Below are positions 21,026 through 32,756 of a stretch of 64,000 nucleotides of DNA, one piece after another. Source of the stretch: Linnemannia elongata (Eukaryota > Mortierellomycota > Mortierellomycetes > Mortierellales > Mortierellaceae); NCBI GenBank assembly GCA_036320915.1, contig JAXBDG010000004.1, forward strand, positions 496,001-560,000, written 5' to 3'. The position numbers and the translations under genes are program-made. Position 1 is the stretch's first letter. Each line of letters starts with the position of its first letter. The notes beneath the pieces were generated by a model, which was not told the DNA's origin, ran no database searches, and saw only the letters and a list, made by a program, of their open reading frames with translations.

Positions 21026-22740
21026 ATCCTAGGCTCGCTAACACTATGCATTCCTTGCCCCTTGATTCCCTATTCCATCATAACGCCATTCCTGATTCCC
21101 TAAACCCTAATGACCTACCCATATAAATACCCTAGTTATCTGTACAATAAACACCATCCGTTCTAGCTTTTCCTTCTTGTCCCTAGTCCTCTCTTGTCCC
21201 TGTCTTGCCCATTCCCCTGCCTGTCACCCCTTGCTAATACCCTCTCGCTCTGCTGCTATTACAACACCGGACGCCGAAGCAGCTCAAGCGTGTCCGTAAA
21301 AGTCTCGAATAGATCGGTACAGTTGCCTAGATAGTTCTGTACTTCAGGGATACCCACTTGTGGATAAAAAAGACGTTGGAAGATCCACACCGGGACTTAT
21401 AGGTCATTAACTACGATAATGTTTATCAGGAACAGGATCGGAAACCGCGTCAGGACACGTAGATTTGTCGCATATCCACTCCTAACTCAGCTCAAGGATA
21501 AATAATCAGAACCTCCGCCACTAACCTTCGCAATAAATATCAGAGTATCATCAAAATGATCTTCTGCTTAGCCTTCTATGATCACGCCTCTACCTCTATC
21601 TACCTCACCACCTTTAGCAGCCTCACCTTCTTCTGTGCACTAGCAATGCCCCTCTTCTCTTTTATAATAAAGATCAACTGTTCCAGCCTCTTCCCTTGTC
21701 AACTATCATCCTTATCTCCTGCAGTCATTCCCTTGCCTTTCTCTTGTCTACTGCTGTCTATTTCCTCGACCACTCCTTCTTGTTCTATTCCTATTACAAT
21801 AAACCACAAATTTCATTCTCTATCTTGCCCCTGCCTTGTCCAATCGTGACACAAACACTGTTGTTCGTGACATCTCGCAAATTGAGATTGTCGTTCTGAG
21901 AGAATTGGTTATCCAATTAATTTTCGTCCGCATGGTGCAACCAGATGAATCGCCCGTTTTCTTCTACCTTTTTCTCTCTAAACCATCGTCTCTATTACCT
22001 CTTTCTCTTAGTTCATACGTAAAAGAATGAGAAACGAATAGAGACGACTTTGCTTACCGAACTGTTACGCTGAAATGACCTCTTCATTGTGCCTATAGCT
22101 TCGTTTCTTTACAAATAGGCTGTACTATTGCTTACACAGCATTAAGACCGGGACAGTGCTCAAATTAGACAACTGCCCTTTCATATCTATTTTTTTTTTT
22201 TTTTTTTTTTTTGGAGAGAATGACATTGGCCAAGGCGTGTTGCATCTTTTATTGAATGAATAATGACGGAGAGTATAAAAAAAGTACTGAAGATTATGTG
22301 GGTGTCGCTATGCCCTTGAAAGGCCGACATGGCAACTCTAATTATTTTTTTATCGTCCTTTCCTTGCGCCTATTCGCCACCTTTACTTTTGTTAAATTTT
22401 CATTCATCGGGGTCATTCCTACAAAAAAAATATGGTCAACTGCGACCACTCCCATTAGGGTCAAAATGTATAAAAGAGATGTGGAAAGAAAGAAACACGA
22501 TGGAGTAGAAACATAGAAGTGGTGACAGAGAAGTCGAGGAGGCAGACAAAAAGTACTAATGATCACTGTTCATGTAAGGACAAACCTTTTTTTGAAGGGC
22601 AATGCTTGATTCAAGCCAATCAATATGCGATCTAAACATCAGGCCAAGCAAAATGCCCATAGACATAAACATATTTACTCTTGTTTACGAACACAATAGC
22701 AAAGGAACGCCCAACACAAATCGATCTCATCAATCTATAT
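21026..22740. repeat. LTR-like and dispersed repeat tract
   Basis: No gene seen. 21026-21480 has LTR-like traits: it abuts the truncated gypsy RT, and has a TATA-like ATAAATACC (about 21124) and an AATAAA (about 21147) followed by a pyrimidine-rich stretch. 21490-21990 is a dispersed repeat, also at about 43905-44415 in the same orientation, that shares long near-identical blocks (for example CTTGCCCCTGCCTTGTCCAA). A T-tract of about 26 bp lies at 22187-22212. Confidence 0.5.
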
Positions 22741-22754
22741 ACACTTACCTCTAC

Positions 22755-24131
22755 CATTCACCAAAGTACAGAAATGCGCTTCTAGGATTTGTAGAAAATG
22801 ACATGTACAGTTGCTAGAGGCCTGCGTACTTTGGACAAACGATTTAGATGCCTTTTCGGAAAAAGAAGAAAAGAAACAAACCATGTGAAAGAGGAAGAAC
22901 AAAGGGGGTAAAAAAAATATTACAGAAACTAAAGAAGAGAAAAAATTAATGCGAGGGGGTGAAGGGTGAGGGAGGGAAACCAAAGTTGGGCTGACCAAAG
23001 TATCCCGAGGGAAGGGGGGAACAAAAGGAACAGTTGAAAGAGAGGTAATGATGGTGACGGCGCCACCGCTTCCGTCAAAGGATATCATCGAAAAAACAAC
23101 GTCCAACTCCATTTCCATTCGCACCAATGTACAGAGGATGTCATGAAGAAAATCAGAGCAAAACGAGAATGTAACGGAAGAAAACAAGTGCATAAGGGAA
23201 TTAGAAACAGAGATAGAGCCAGCCAAAATGAAGTCGATATCTAACCTCCACCACATTTCGTTTTGTCGCTCTTGCCATCACAGATCACATCCTAAAGAAT
23301 CATTCCAGGAAGATACTAACAATGACCCAGACCCAGACGCTCAGGCGCCATGAGCCCAAGGCCTTCGAAATCAAACACGTAGAAGTTATACTTAATAAAC
23401 CAAAAAGAACAAAGAAACGAAATACGAAGAGAGTAATGGAAGCCAGAGCGAACAAAGTAGTGTCAGACACATAATTGAAACAGCTCATAGCACACACCAC
23501 ACACCGCATGGAACGCAGAGAAAGACTTAGAGTTACTCGTGGTACAACCCAAGTATGACGCGTCTAACATCATCGATAGACAAAGGCGCTATGGTAAAAA
23601 GATTCGCAGAGCAGCCCATATCCATAGAAAAAGTAGAGAATAATGGAGAAAGCAGTATGGTGATGCGGAAATCAGGAGAAGATTTAAATGTATTTGTGAT
23701 CTGTGTAAGGGTAAAATGTGGAAGAAGGAAGGGAAGAAAGAAGCACAACACAAAGAAGAAAGAAAGCAAACAGTGCGTAATAGATACATGCTACATGCAC
23801 CATGCACCACCAAGCAAACAACGAGAATGAGGTTCAGAAACCCAAAAATGAAAAGACAAATATCACATATATCGCATATGTGCATACTCGCTTATTCCTA
23901 TAGTATATGTAGAATCTGATCAGGGACGGCTGAACACTCCCCGGGATAATTACAGTTGAATGGACGTCCAGAACGAATGAGGCGACGACAACGATGCCCA
24001 TAATCTCTTTTTTCTTTCTCAGGACGAATAGTGTTTTTGTTGACAAGAATTGAAAGAAGAGATAAAAATAAAGTTCAGCATGGGTCGTATGGACAGTATG
24101 ACTGTTGCATATGGAAAGAAATCACAATTTA
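22755..24131. repeat. Segmental duplication, copy 1
   Basis: About 1.35 kb, near-identical to 36843-38200 in the same orientation 14 kb away. Copy 2 includes the upstream region of gene A1. Copy 1 therefore carries an orphan promoter region: the conserved TATGG.C...GTTGCATATGGAAA motif is at about 24088-24120, but the gene that should follow is gone. The similarity stops at about 24131, where the Tc1/mariner remnant begins. A 100-bp A-rich internal block differs between copies. ORFs inside are not convincing. Confidence 0.8.
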
Positions 24132-24880
24132 GTCTTTTTGAACTTGTCCGACGGCTTATAAACATTGTACGAGATGGAAAACCACTTCATGTCCCGCCCA
24201 TCCATACCAATCAAAGGTGGCCAGAACATATTCTTGGAGAGCCTCGAGGTAGAGATCCGCATTCAAGGTTCCGGTGATTCGTCAGAGTTCTCATGGTCCG
24301 AAAAAAACAGATGCATCCCCAGATCATCATCTTCCCTCCTCCACCTTGTGGCATTCGAAGTACCTGATGGGGCAACTGACGCTTGTGCTCTTGGTCGCTG
24401 TAGTAAAACTTCCTTCCAAATGACCCCACACGACTGATCATGCTTTCATCGGAGAACATGACACGCTTCCAATCATCCACCGTCCAGTCGATGTGCTCCC
24501 GTGCAAATGCAAGCCAATCCTGCAAATGATTCGGTTTGAGATCGGGTCTCCTCTGTTGAACATTTGCCTTGATTCCTTCTTTTCGTAGATTTTGCCGTAC
24601 CGTCTGAACATGCACCTACACTCCATCCGTTTGAATGAATCGTTGACTGTCTTTGAGTTTTGTCATCTGACCGGTCTTGAATTGGCGAGCAAGAACCTCC
24701 TTTGTCCTTAAAGAGATCTGGTTTGGTCTGCCGATTTTTGGAGGTGGAATTTTCTCTTGTTTTCTTCCTGATCCTGGTTGCTGTTGTGACCGAGATCCCA
24801 AGTGAATCCGCGACTTTTCGAACTGAATGTCCTTGAATCAATTGCTGGGCGACGTTTGCTTTTCTGTAAATGCGCAACTT
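24132..24880 (-). pseudogene. Tc1/mariner transposase remnant
   Basis: Minus-strand transposase in two frames. The N-terminal helix-turn-helix (VRKVADSLGISVTTATRIRKK, about 24820) is followed by a frameshift. The second part holds RRPDLKPNHLQDWLAFAREH, VMFSDESMI (first catalytic Asp) and KMMIWGCI. The C-terminal third, with the last catalytic residue, is missing because the element ends at the duplication border near 24131. Clear inverted termini were not found. Confidence 0.8.
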
Positions 24881-24889
24881 TTTTTTATT

Positions 24890-25173
24890 GTTATTGTTTT
24901 CTCCTGATTACAATGTGTTTGGTGATGGGAAGAGTAGATGAAAGAATATGTGATGAGCGAAAGAGTATGTCGGTGGGTAGATGAAAAGAGTGAAGATGTG
25001 AGTGATGCAGCTTTTTGGAGAAAGTGATTCTTCTTGCATGCAGAATTCAAAAATCGGTTATTATGACGTCATATCCAAAATGGGTTTGGATTGAGCTGAA
25101 GCATGACCAAGAGGCGTGAGAATCGTTGAGTGGCATCCTGAGGCTGATTGGTAAGAAGATGAATGAGCATTTC

Positions 25174-25204
<31 letters not shown>

Positions 25205-27230
25205 CTTTTGTTGAGCACTTTCATTCAGAAATCTGAAAGGCACAGAGCAAGTGTTTAATGAAGGGGGACTACAAAGGATAAAAAGAAAAGCGTAGAACAA
25301 ACAACGCCGAGAATAAAATAAAACTGGGTGCGCTACACCTGATGTAATATATCTATTCAGAAGGAAAAACGGCAATCACTGCTATCTTCCCATTCAGATA
25401 TGATCCAAGTTCCTTTTGATCTGGAACACGCTCGTATTAACATGCCCTTCGATGAGACGGGTCAAGACATACTTCCGATCGCCAGCACAAACAAGCGGAC
25501 GTTGTCCGGATGCGTTTCCACACCACCACAGCGAAACTGGATGATCAACTCCTTGAGGCCAACAACAATATCTCGGGTCGATACTTCCATAGGAGGATTG
25601 CCCGGGAGCAGCTAGTCACCAAGCTTGATAACAACAGCGATTTTGATCAAAACGGATGATGAGCGGACGCAAACCTGATTAACTGAGGAGGACATAATGA
25701 ATTGTCTCTTTTGAGTGCTATCGTAGTTTGAATATCGTTGACTTGTGGTGTTGTTTTGGACGATGTTCCCTTTAATAGTCGTTTATTTAACGAATTTGAA
25801 GTCAAATAGTCTGCGCACATTATATTGGGCTATTTGAATGAAGAAGTAGGCTGAACATACAAACGAAGAGAAAATGGGTATATGCACATAAAGAAAAGCA
25901 ACTGTGTAAAACAGAATATTTGGGCATAATCGGCAAAGGCTTAAGAAAAGCTGACCTTGAGGGACACAGGAATATTTTTTTCTGAGAGGGCGTAAGAGCG
26001 TGAGAAAAGTTTACTTGGATGGACAAAGTGACCCATGAATTACGTTTTGAGAGAGTTTGAGAGAGGGGGTACGCGAAGATGCATGAATGGCGAAGGAATA
26101 AGAAAAACGTATCTTGGCTGTCTATCTTTCAATAGAAATACCTCAATGCTCACCTCATCCTTCGGTTAGGTTACCCGCAATAGTTGTTACAGTCTTCTTT
26201 GGACAAATCCCTACCGAATTCATACGCACACTTACATACTCATACCCACGTAAGCAAGACTAAGGAACAACAGCGTAGTATGATGTACTGAAAAATGCTT
26301 CGATCTCTCTTCTGGCCGATCAACCGACATTTTGCCTTGCCGAGAAAACTGATTAGAGGATGATGCTGCTAAAAATTTCTAGCCTCTTTTCCACTCCAAC
26401 GACAGATTCGTTTTCGTAAGAACTCCTCAATATCAAGGTTATTAAAGAAGGGCATGGAGCTGGTTCCACTGCCACGGCGCGAAGTGCCATGCAACTACTA
26501 GCGAACAAGAATTGACATTAATGATAACGCAATCGCTCGTCATCCATATTGGCTCTGTCCTTTTTCTATTGTCGCCCTCACCCTCTCCATGCTTTCCTTT
26601 GAATTCTGTCTTGTATACCTTTCATGCACTTCACTTTTTGTACCTCTCGCAAGGGAATTAAATCGCAAAACATCATGTATGTATACCTGGTAAAGTGACG
26701 GGAAGGAGGAGAAAGAGGAGACTATGGGTGAACCATTTGATAAAAGAGTAGGGTCGTATGTGAGACACCTGCCATGGTATCTTGTGCCGCAACATCCAAT
26801 TTCAGCGTCAACTTGTAATGAGAGCAAGCTGGCCAAAGAAATTGAAAGGATGAACAAAGATGCAACGTAGCATTGATGATCGGAATACTCGCGGGAAGAA
26901 ACCAAAAAGGGTCGCCAAAACTCCGACAAAAAGTTGTTTTTTTTTTTATTTTTTCCTCACATTGCATCGAAGGGCATTTCCAGCGGGTGATGAACATGTC
27001 AAAGGTTCAGATTCCATGCGCCTCATCGTAATGGAGTAAAGAAGGGTTACTAAATGTTGTGGCGTAACTTACTGACTTTGAACACTCACTGTTTGCTCTT
27101 GAGAAACGAAATCACCGGGTTGCCGCTTTCGAGCTTACCGCGAGATGAATCTCGTCCCGTTGCATGAGGTTTTGACATACCACATGGTTTATCCTGACGT
27201 TGCGAAGCCATCCTTGAATCCGTTTTTCTC
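24890..27230. other. Long intergenic stretch
   Basis: No convincing gene on either strand; the ORFs here lack domain signals. It contains an A-tract (about 25172-25201), possibly a retroelement tail, and otherwise ordinary AT-rich sequence. Confidence 0.4.
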
Positions 27231-27237
27231 CTTCTGT

Positions 27238-27245
27238 TATAAAAG
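27238..27245 (+). promoter_or_regulatory. TATA box of small secreted protein gene
   Basis: TATAAAAG about 210 bp before the start codon; a leader intron lies between. Confidence 0.6.
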
Positions 27246-27314
27246 GGGGTTGCTTCTTCACCTTGGATCACTAACCTACACCTCTCTAAACTTCTTTTGT
27301 TCAAATCGCTGCAA

Positions 27315-27436
27315 GTAAGTACGTACCCTCAACCATCACAAGTTTTAATCGAAGACTTGAAATGTAAAAGTCTTATAGATAAGGACTACAAACATTTCGC
27401 AAGCACTCACCGCCCAACACATATTTCTGCTTATAG
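27315..27436 (+). other. Intron in the 5' leader
   Basis: GTAAGT at 27315 and TTATAG at 27431-27436, 12 bp before the ATG. Predicted from splice signals only. Confidence 0.5.
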
Positions 27437-27448
27437 ACCCCATTCACC

Positions 27449-27784
27449 ATGAAGATCACATACATTGCTCTTGCTGCTATTGCCTTTGCTCAAGTGTGCA
27501 TTGCAGATGTCGTTTCTTGCACCGATAAACAGGAAGCCCTTTGCCGGAAATTCCAGCTTGGAGGTGGCGACTTCCACTACTGTATTTGCACTGCCGATGT
27601 CAGCTGCCAAGTTGGTTTGCCTGAATGCGACTATGTAAAGAAACAAGAGTGCAAGGCCTTCTGCGCTGAAAAGATTGTTTGCGCCCCTGGATACCCATGC
27701 CCTGCCCCCAGCGAGTGCACCAACAGGTTTATGGGAGGCGGATCAAAGGTTTACAAGTGCGCCCAGTACACGAGAATGCCTTAA
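27449..27784 (+). CDS. Small secreted cysteine-rich protein
   Basis: 111 aa. A clear signal peptide (MKITYIALAAIAFAQVCIA, cleavage about residue 19) is followed by about 92 residues with 12 cysteines, probably six disulfides, and no membrane segment. It has a good TATA box and a leader intron, so it is likely expressed. I do not recognise the family. Size and cysteine density resemble fungal secreted effector or antimicrobial-type proteins, but the role is inference. Confidence 0.8.
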   Translation: MKITYIALAAIAFAQVCIADVVSCTDKQEALCRKFQLGGGDFHYCICTADVSCQVGLPECDYVKKQECKAFCAEKIVCAPGYPCPAPSECTNRFMGGGSKVYKCAQYTRMP

Positions 27785-29199
27785 GTTTACAAATAGATTT
27801 TCCTACCCATTTCAAGGGTTTGGACATTGTGCCACCCTCTCCCATAAAAAAAAATCACTCCCATTCATAGCATCTCATTTTTTTTCCTTTCAGATCAGGA
27901 AAGCGAATACATAGACCAATTATGCATGCATTTGTAGTATAGAAAGAATATTAAGGTGCTGTATAAAAGTGATCCGTGAAATCCTGAATTCAGCTTTTCC
28001 CCCCTCATTTCCCGTGGTCCTGTACTTCGCTTCTGCATTGCAACTTGAAATAGTTATGGGAGAATCAAGTCTCGAAAGATTATATAAGACTGCCGAGAGT
28101 TTAAACGCAGTAGAACCAGTCTTTCTCGTTACTTGGTTTCCCCTGACCTGCATAGCACGAATGAAAAAGAAGTTGGGCCAGGTGTGACAGTACAAGTATG
28201 TAAATCAAGAGGATGGCGAGAGAAAGATAAGAGACGCAGGCGAGAGTTTCTTTCTTTGCTTGTTCTTTAATAAGTGAAAGTTATTGATTTGCTAAAAAAT
28301 TGTTTAAAGCTATGGTTTTTGTGGATTTCTGTGGCAATGATAAAGGTTTGAATTAGAAGTGGTCATTGCCGATGATAAAGCTGGCCAGAAATCGAATGTT
28401 GTAATGGTGAATTGGAGTTGGTGTTGTATTTTGGAGGGGTTGAAGGAGAGGACAGCTCGAAAGTATTCGTCTGTTCGCACAGTCTTTGATCATGTACTCT
28501 GGGGAGTCGGAGAGAGCAGGGTAAGTGAGGGTGGCGGAGACGAAGTTTTGAGAGAATGTGTTGGAATTACATACCATCTGGAAGCAGTCGGTCGCTGGAG
28601 CTACAGTATTCCCACCTTTTCACAAGTAAAGTTTCACGATTCCCTTTTGGGAATAGCGCCAAAAGGAATCATCGTCGGAAGGGCGCACAATTTTTCTGTG
28701 CAACCAATTACCGATCCGATTGCCTGATCAAGTCTCTTTTCGCCCAAGGGGCTGGCGTTTAGGTTCGGTCGGATAAGCGCCTTTATCTGCAAACAATCTC
28801 GGTGAGTAAAAAGGACAGAGGGATAAGAGAAGGGACGTATTACTTCGAGCAAGGCAGGGGCTTCTTGACTGAGGAGGGTTTCTTGCAGAAGAGAAGGGCC
28901 GCATTACTTCGAACAGGGCAGGGGCTTATTGACTGAAGAGGGTTTCTTGCGAAAGCTCGGGTTGAGCTAAAGAAACAATTAAGGTTTGGCTTGCAACTAA
29001 TGGCGGACATGACAACAACCATGTGCCTATCTTGATGTTGTGCACTCTTGAACCAGCCTTCTCTGCCTTTGATAGCTTTTATTCAAATAAAAAAAAAACC
29101 CCCCCTCACACCCTACCAGCGCCACCTACAAAACACCCTCCCCACATTTCTTCCCCTCATCCTCATCAACCGCAACCATTCAAGCCAAGCCAAGCAGCC
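27785..29199. other. Intergenic stretch
   Basis: No gene supported. An imperfect direct repeat of about 60 bp occurs near 28840-28960 (shared GGCAGGGGCTT and GAGGGTTTCTTGC). ORFs here have no recognisable features. Confidence 0.4.
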
Positions 29200-29460
29200 A
29201 TGACCTCCACTTTCGAGCCCACCAAGCTCATCTTCCTGACTTTCGCCATGCTCATGGCCCTCCTTGTCAGCTCCACCCAACAGGCAGACACAGCCTCGAC
29301 CTGGTGCGTCTGCGGCAATCAGTCCAATACCATAATTGCATGTAGATTCGCCTGGGGCAACTGGGATGGTGGTTACTGTGGTCTTGATGATACTGGCAGG
29401 TTGTCAAACTTTCAGAGTTATTGTCATCAAATCAACCAGAAGTTCAACTGCTGGAACTAG
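29200..29460 (+). CDS. Small secreted cysteine-rich protein
   Basis: 86 aa from the ATG at 29200; the open frame extends upstream to 29023 but that part is a proline-rich leader. The N-terminus has a signal peptide (hydrophobic LIFLTFAMLMALLVSS, cleavage about residue 30). The mature part is about 55 residues with six cysteines (WCVCGNQS ... CRFAWGNW ... YCGLDD ... YCHQINQKFNCW) and is aromatic-rich. Family not recognised. It differs in cysteine spacing from the genes at 17.5 and 27.4 kb, so these are not obvious paralogues. Confidence 0.75.
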   Translation: MTSTFEPTKLIFLTFAMLMALLVSSTQQADTASTWCVCGNQSNTIIACRFAWGNWDGGYCGLDDTGRLSNFQSYCHQINQKFNCWN

Positions 29461-30320
29461 AGAGAGGTTGACCTAGCAAAACTAGCAAGTGGAGATGACA
29501 AGCCTCGACGTATGCTGAAAATAATTAGCGCTTGCACCATCCACCTCCTTATTCATGGATGTTCATTTTTTTTTCGAGAGTCGAAGGGAGAAGGAAGTGA
29601 TAGTCGACAGTTTCGCACGAAATTTCTTTATGACGATAAAACAAATTTATTGGTGTCCACATCCTCCACAGTCGGTTCTCCAACGGTCGACGTCGCAATC
29701 TCTTCTTGGGCACTAGTGGTAAGCCCAACGCCGTTCGATGTTCTTCACCACTACCACTACCACTACCAGTACCACCACCATATCTATCACTCAGACCCCC
29801 CTCCTTTTTCCCCGCCTCCTGACGCTGCCGTTTTGCTGACTCCTAGACCTGGACTGCGACCGTCGACCATTGATCCCCAATCCTGACTCTCGACTGCTGC
29901 CTCGCGTTGGAATAATCATATCTTGACCTGCAACAAGCCTGTGCAATATAACCTCTTCGGGCTCCGATTTAGGTTTTGGGTGGGTACCAAAAGTAGGGTA
30001 AAAGTAACTTGTTTCACGACGGTCTAAACCCAGCCCAAGTTCCCTATTAGTGGGTGAACAATCCGGCACTTATTGAATTCTGCTTCAGTATGATAGGAAG
30101 AACCGACATCGAACGATCAAAAGGCAACGTCGCTATGAACGCTTGGCTGCCATAAGCCAGCTATAGAAGAATTGCTAACTATCAGATGTCCCAGTACCGT
30201 CTTTACTTCACTGATTTTTGTTCCTCATTTCTCTTTCGTTATCACACCATCCTGTGACCCATCATCACTCTACTCGTCATCATCCCATTCACGGTCACGT
30301 TCTGCAGCGTTGTGACTAAG
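29461..30320. other. Intergenic stretch
   Basis: No gene supported. Contains a CCACTACCA microsatellite-like run (about 29748-29780). Confidence 0.4.
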
Positions 30321-31395
30321 ATGTTCCGGACACATCTCCTCGATCTTCATGAGATTCGCTCAAGAATTGCCGGTACCCTTGGCGTTAAGGACCTCGCGTC
30401 CTGTGCGCGTGTCATTCAGGACTGGAACGACTCATTTACACCGCCACTCTACAACTTCGTCGTGTTGTCATACTTTTTAGGTAGTCGCAGCATTGTATCT
30501 TTTGAGAGAAACAAGCACCTTATAACACCTCAAGATTCAGAGCCTTAACGATGAAGACCTGTCATCATCATATGAACGATACAAAGTAATTCCCAAAATC
30601 ATTGCCAACTCGACTCTGACCACTTTGTACTCAGAGGGCGACTCGATCGGAGAGGATGGATTTCAGGCACTACTTGGAGCACTCAAGACCAACTCGACCC
30701 TAACCACTTTGGTCTTGTACGACAACTGGATCGAAGACGACAAAGCCCAGGCGCTATCTGAGGCACTCAAGACTACCTCGACTTTGACCACTTTGGACTT
30801 GCTCCAAAACTGGATCGGAGATAACGGAGTTAAGGCGCTGGCTGAGGTCCTCAAGACCAACTCGACTCTGACCACTTTGAACTTGGGGTCCAACAACTCG
30901 ATCGGCGACGACGGAGCTGTTGCGCTGGCTGAAGCACTCAAGACCAACTCGACTCTGACCACCTTCACCATTTCAGGCGAATCAATCGGACTTAATGGAG
31001 CTCAGGCGCTGTCTGAGGCAATCAAGACCAACTCGACCCTAACCACTTTGTGCTTGTATTCCACCTCAATCGGAGACAGCGGAGCTCAGGTTATGTCTGA
31101 GGCTATCAAGACCAACTCGACTCTGACCACTTTGGACCTGTCCATCAACTCGATCGGACCCAACGGAGCTCAGATGCTGTCTGGGGCGCTCCAGGCCAAC
31201 TCGACTCTTACCGCTTTGGACTTGGAAGACAACTCGATCGGAGACAGTGAAGCTCAGGCGCTGGCCGAGGCACTCAAGACCAACTCGATTCTGACCTTTT
31301 TGGACTTGCAAAACAACTCGATTGGTCCCAACGGGGCTCGGACGCTGTTCGAGGCACGCAACACCAACTTGACCTTGATTCTTTTCATCCTCTAG
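30321..31395 (+). pseudogene. F-box-like / leucine-rich-repeat protein, frame broken
   Basis: The first part (ATG 30321 to about 30545) looks like an F-box region (DLHEIRSRIAGTLGVKDLASCARVIQDWNDSF). It ends in a stop at 30546-30548. The following frame, open from about 30545 to 31395, carries about nine ribonuclease-inhibitor-type leucine-rich repeats of 28 residues (unit like ALAEALKTNSTLTTLDL, with SIG[DP]). The two parts differ by one frame with no good intron signals, so a 1-nt frameshift near 30530-30545 is likely. The intact form would probably be a substrate adaptor for ubiquitination or a protein-interaction scaffold. Confidence 0.7.
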
Positions 31396-31925
31396 CACAA
31401 TTGGCTTTTAGTAAATCTGTAACGTAACTTAAATACCCAAACCCCAAAAGTCATGGCACAGATCAAAATCATATACATTGAATTAGCTATACTATAGATA
31501 AAAAAACCATTTTTGATCAGATTATTCTGAGCTATGGTTTTGCTGATTTCGATTCGTATGGTGCGGATAATGTCAATGCTGGATTGTGGGTGTTGGTGTA
31601 GAAAAAGAACGGTGTTGGCTGTTGAAATGCCAATAAGTCAACAAGCCAGTAGTTGCGGGATGGTGATGTTGAATTGGGGTTTGATAGTGAAAGTTGGTGG
31701 TTGGAAAGACAAGACCTTGTCAAGGTCATCATCGGACCATAGTGTTTTGGAGGTGTGTTGTTGAGGATTGTTTGCCATGTAATATACATGGGGGTACTGT
31801 CACGAGACAAGAGCTTGTTCTCGTAACTTCGCCCTTCTAACAAGTATAAAAGGACCTTAGATAGTAAATCTATAGTTCTTCACTTGGTGTCGCCATAAAA
31901 CATATTTCTTAGCCTTTTTCCATAC
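31396..31925. other. Intergenic stretch
   Basis: No gene supported. Confidence 0.35.
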
Positions 31926-32756
31926 TCATTTCCTAGCCCTTGGTCAAGGTTCTCTTTATCTGTTTTATTCTACTGCTTGGTTTGCTTTCTTGACAGGTAC
32001 ATTGGAAGATGTGATGCGTCTTATCCTCGCGTCGCTCTCGACATCCAGCCATGTTACAGTGAGGTTCCTGATTCCATATTCTGCGACATAGGGTTTCACA
32101 GGGCAGCCAGTCCTTTTTGAACCTCCACCACATGGTCCTAGCCCTGTGTGGTATCTTGGCTCTCCAGTACCGGCGCATGTGCATCCCCCTTTGACGTTGA
32201 AGCGACACCAAAGTTGGTGACAATCCGGTAGAGTGGATCCAGGTACTCCGAGAGCGCAGGATCCTTGTCCGAAGCCTTGAGCTCCTCCTGTACCGCCTCA
32301 ACCACTGTGCGATGTCGGACTGGCGGACCTTTTACTGCACAACTTGGAAACGATTCCTTCAGCGAGATGTTATGGCCTCCGAAAACATGAACAATGTAGT
32401 CAAGGGTCACCTGATCCACCAGCAGCGGCCGCACTACCCTCAGCCTCGGCGTCAAGACAGATCTTACCCGTGGATGGATGTTGCTGCTAGTGACGGTAGT
32501 GGGGGTGGAGGAGGAGAAGCAGCCAGACCATCGGCTGTGGCCATGGACAACAATGGAGATAAGCAGGCGGTGGTGGTGGTGGAGGGGCAGTAACAGCCAG
32601 AAAGAGGCGCGCCGCTTCGGTCGTCTCAGTCGAGGTCCCCGACACCGGCATCTATCCCACTACTGGTGCCCTCAATTCCTCATCCAGCCACATGGGGAAA
32701 AAATGCGAAATGAGCATAACAGTTTCACTATGTAGGATGCTCCATAGCGCCTGTAG
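31926..32756 (-). pseudogene. LINE remnant (RT zinc-binding region)
   Basis: Two overlapping minus-strand frames together show the C-terminal zf-RVT region of a LINE ORF2: WRAKIPHRARTMWWRFKKDWLP and a C...C...H...C cluster ending HHIFQC (about 32190-31990), preceded in another frame by an unrecognised segment. It is frameshifted and truncated. It lies next to the insertion site of a second LINE fragment. Confidence 0.65.

Noticed and set aside
24890..27230. Several ORFs of 60-130 codons
   Set aside because: No domain, signal peptide, conserved start or paralogue in the window; consistent with chance in AT-rich sequence.
29023..29199. Longer N-terminus of the 29.2-kb secreted protein
   Set aside because: It is proline/histidine-rich leader sequence; a signal peptide starts only at the ATG at 29,200.
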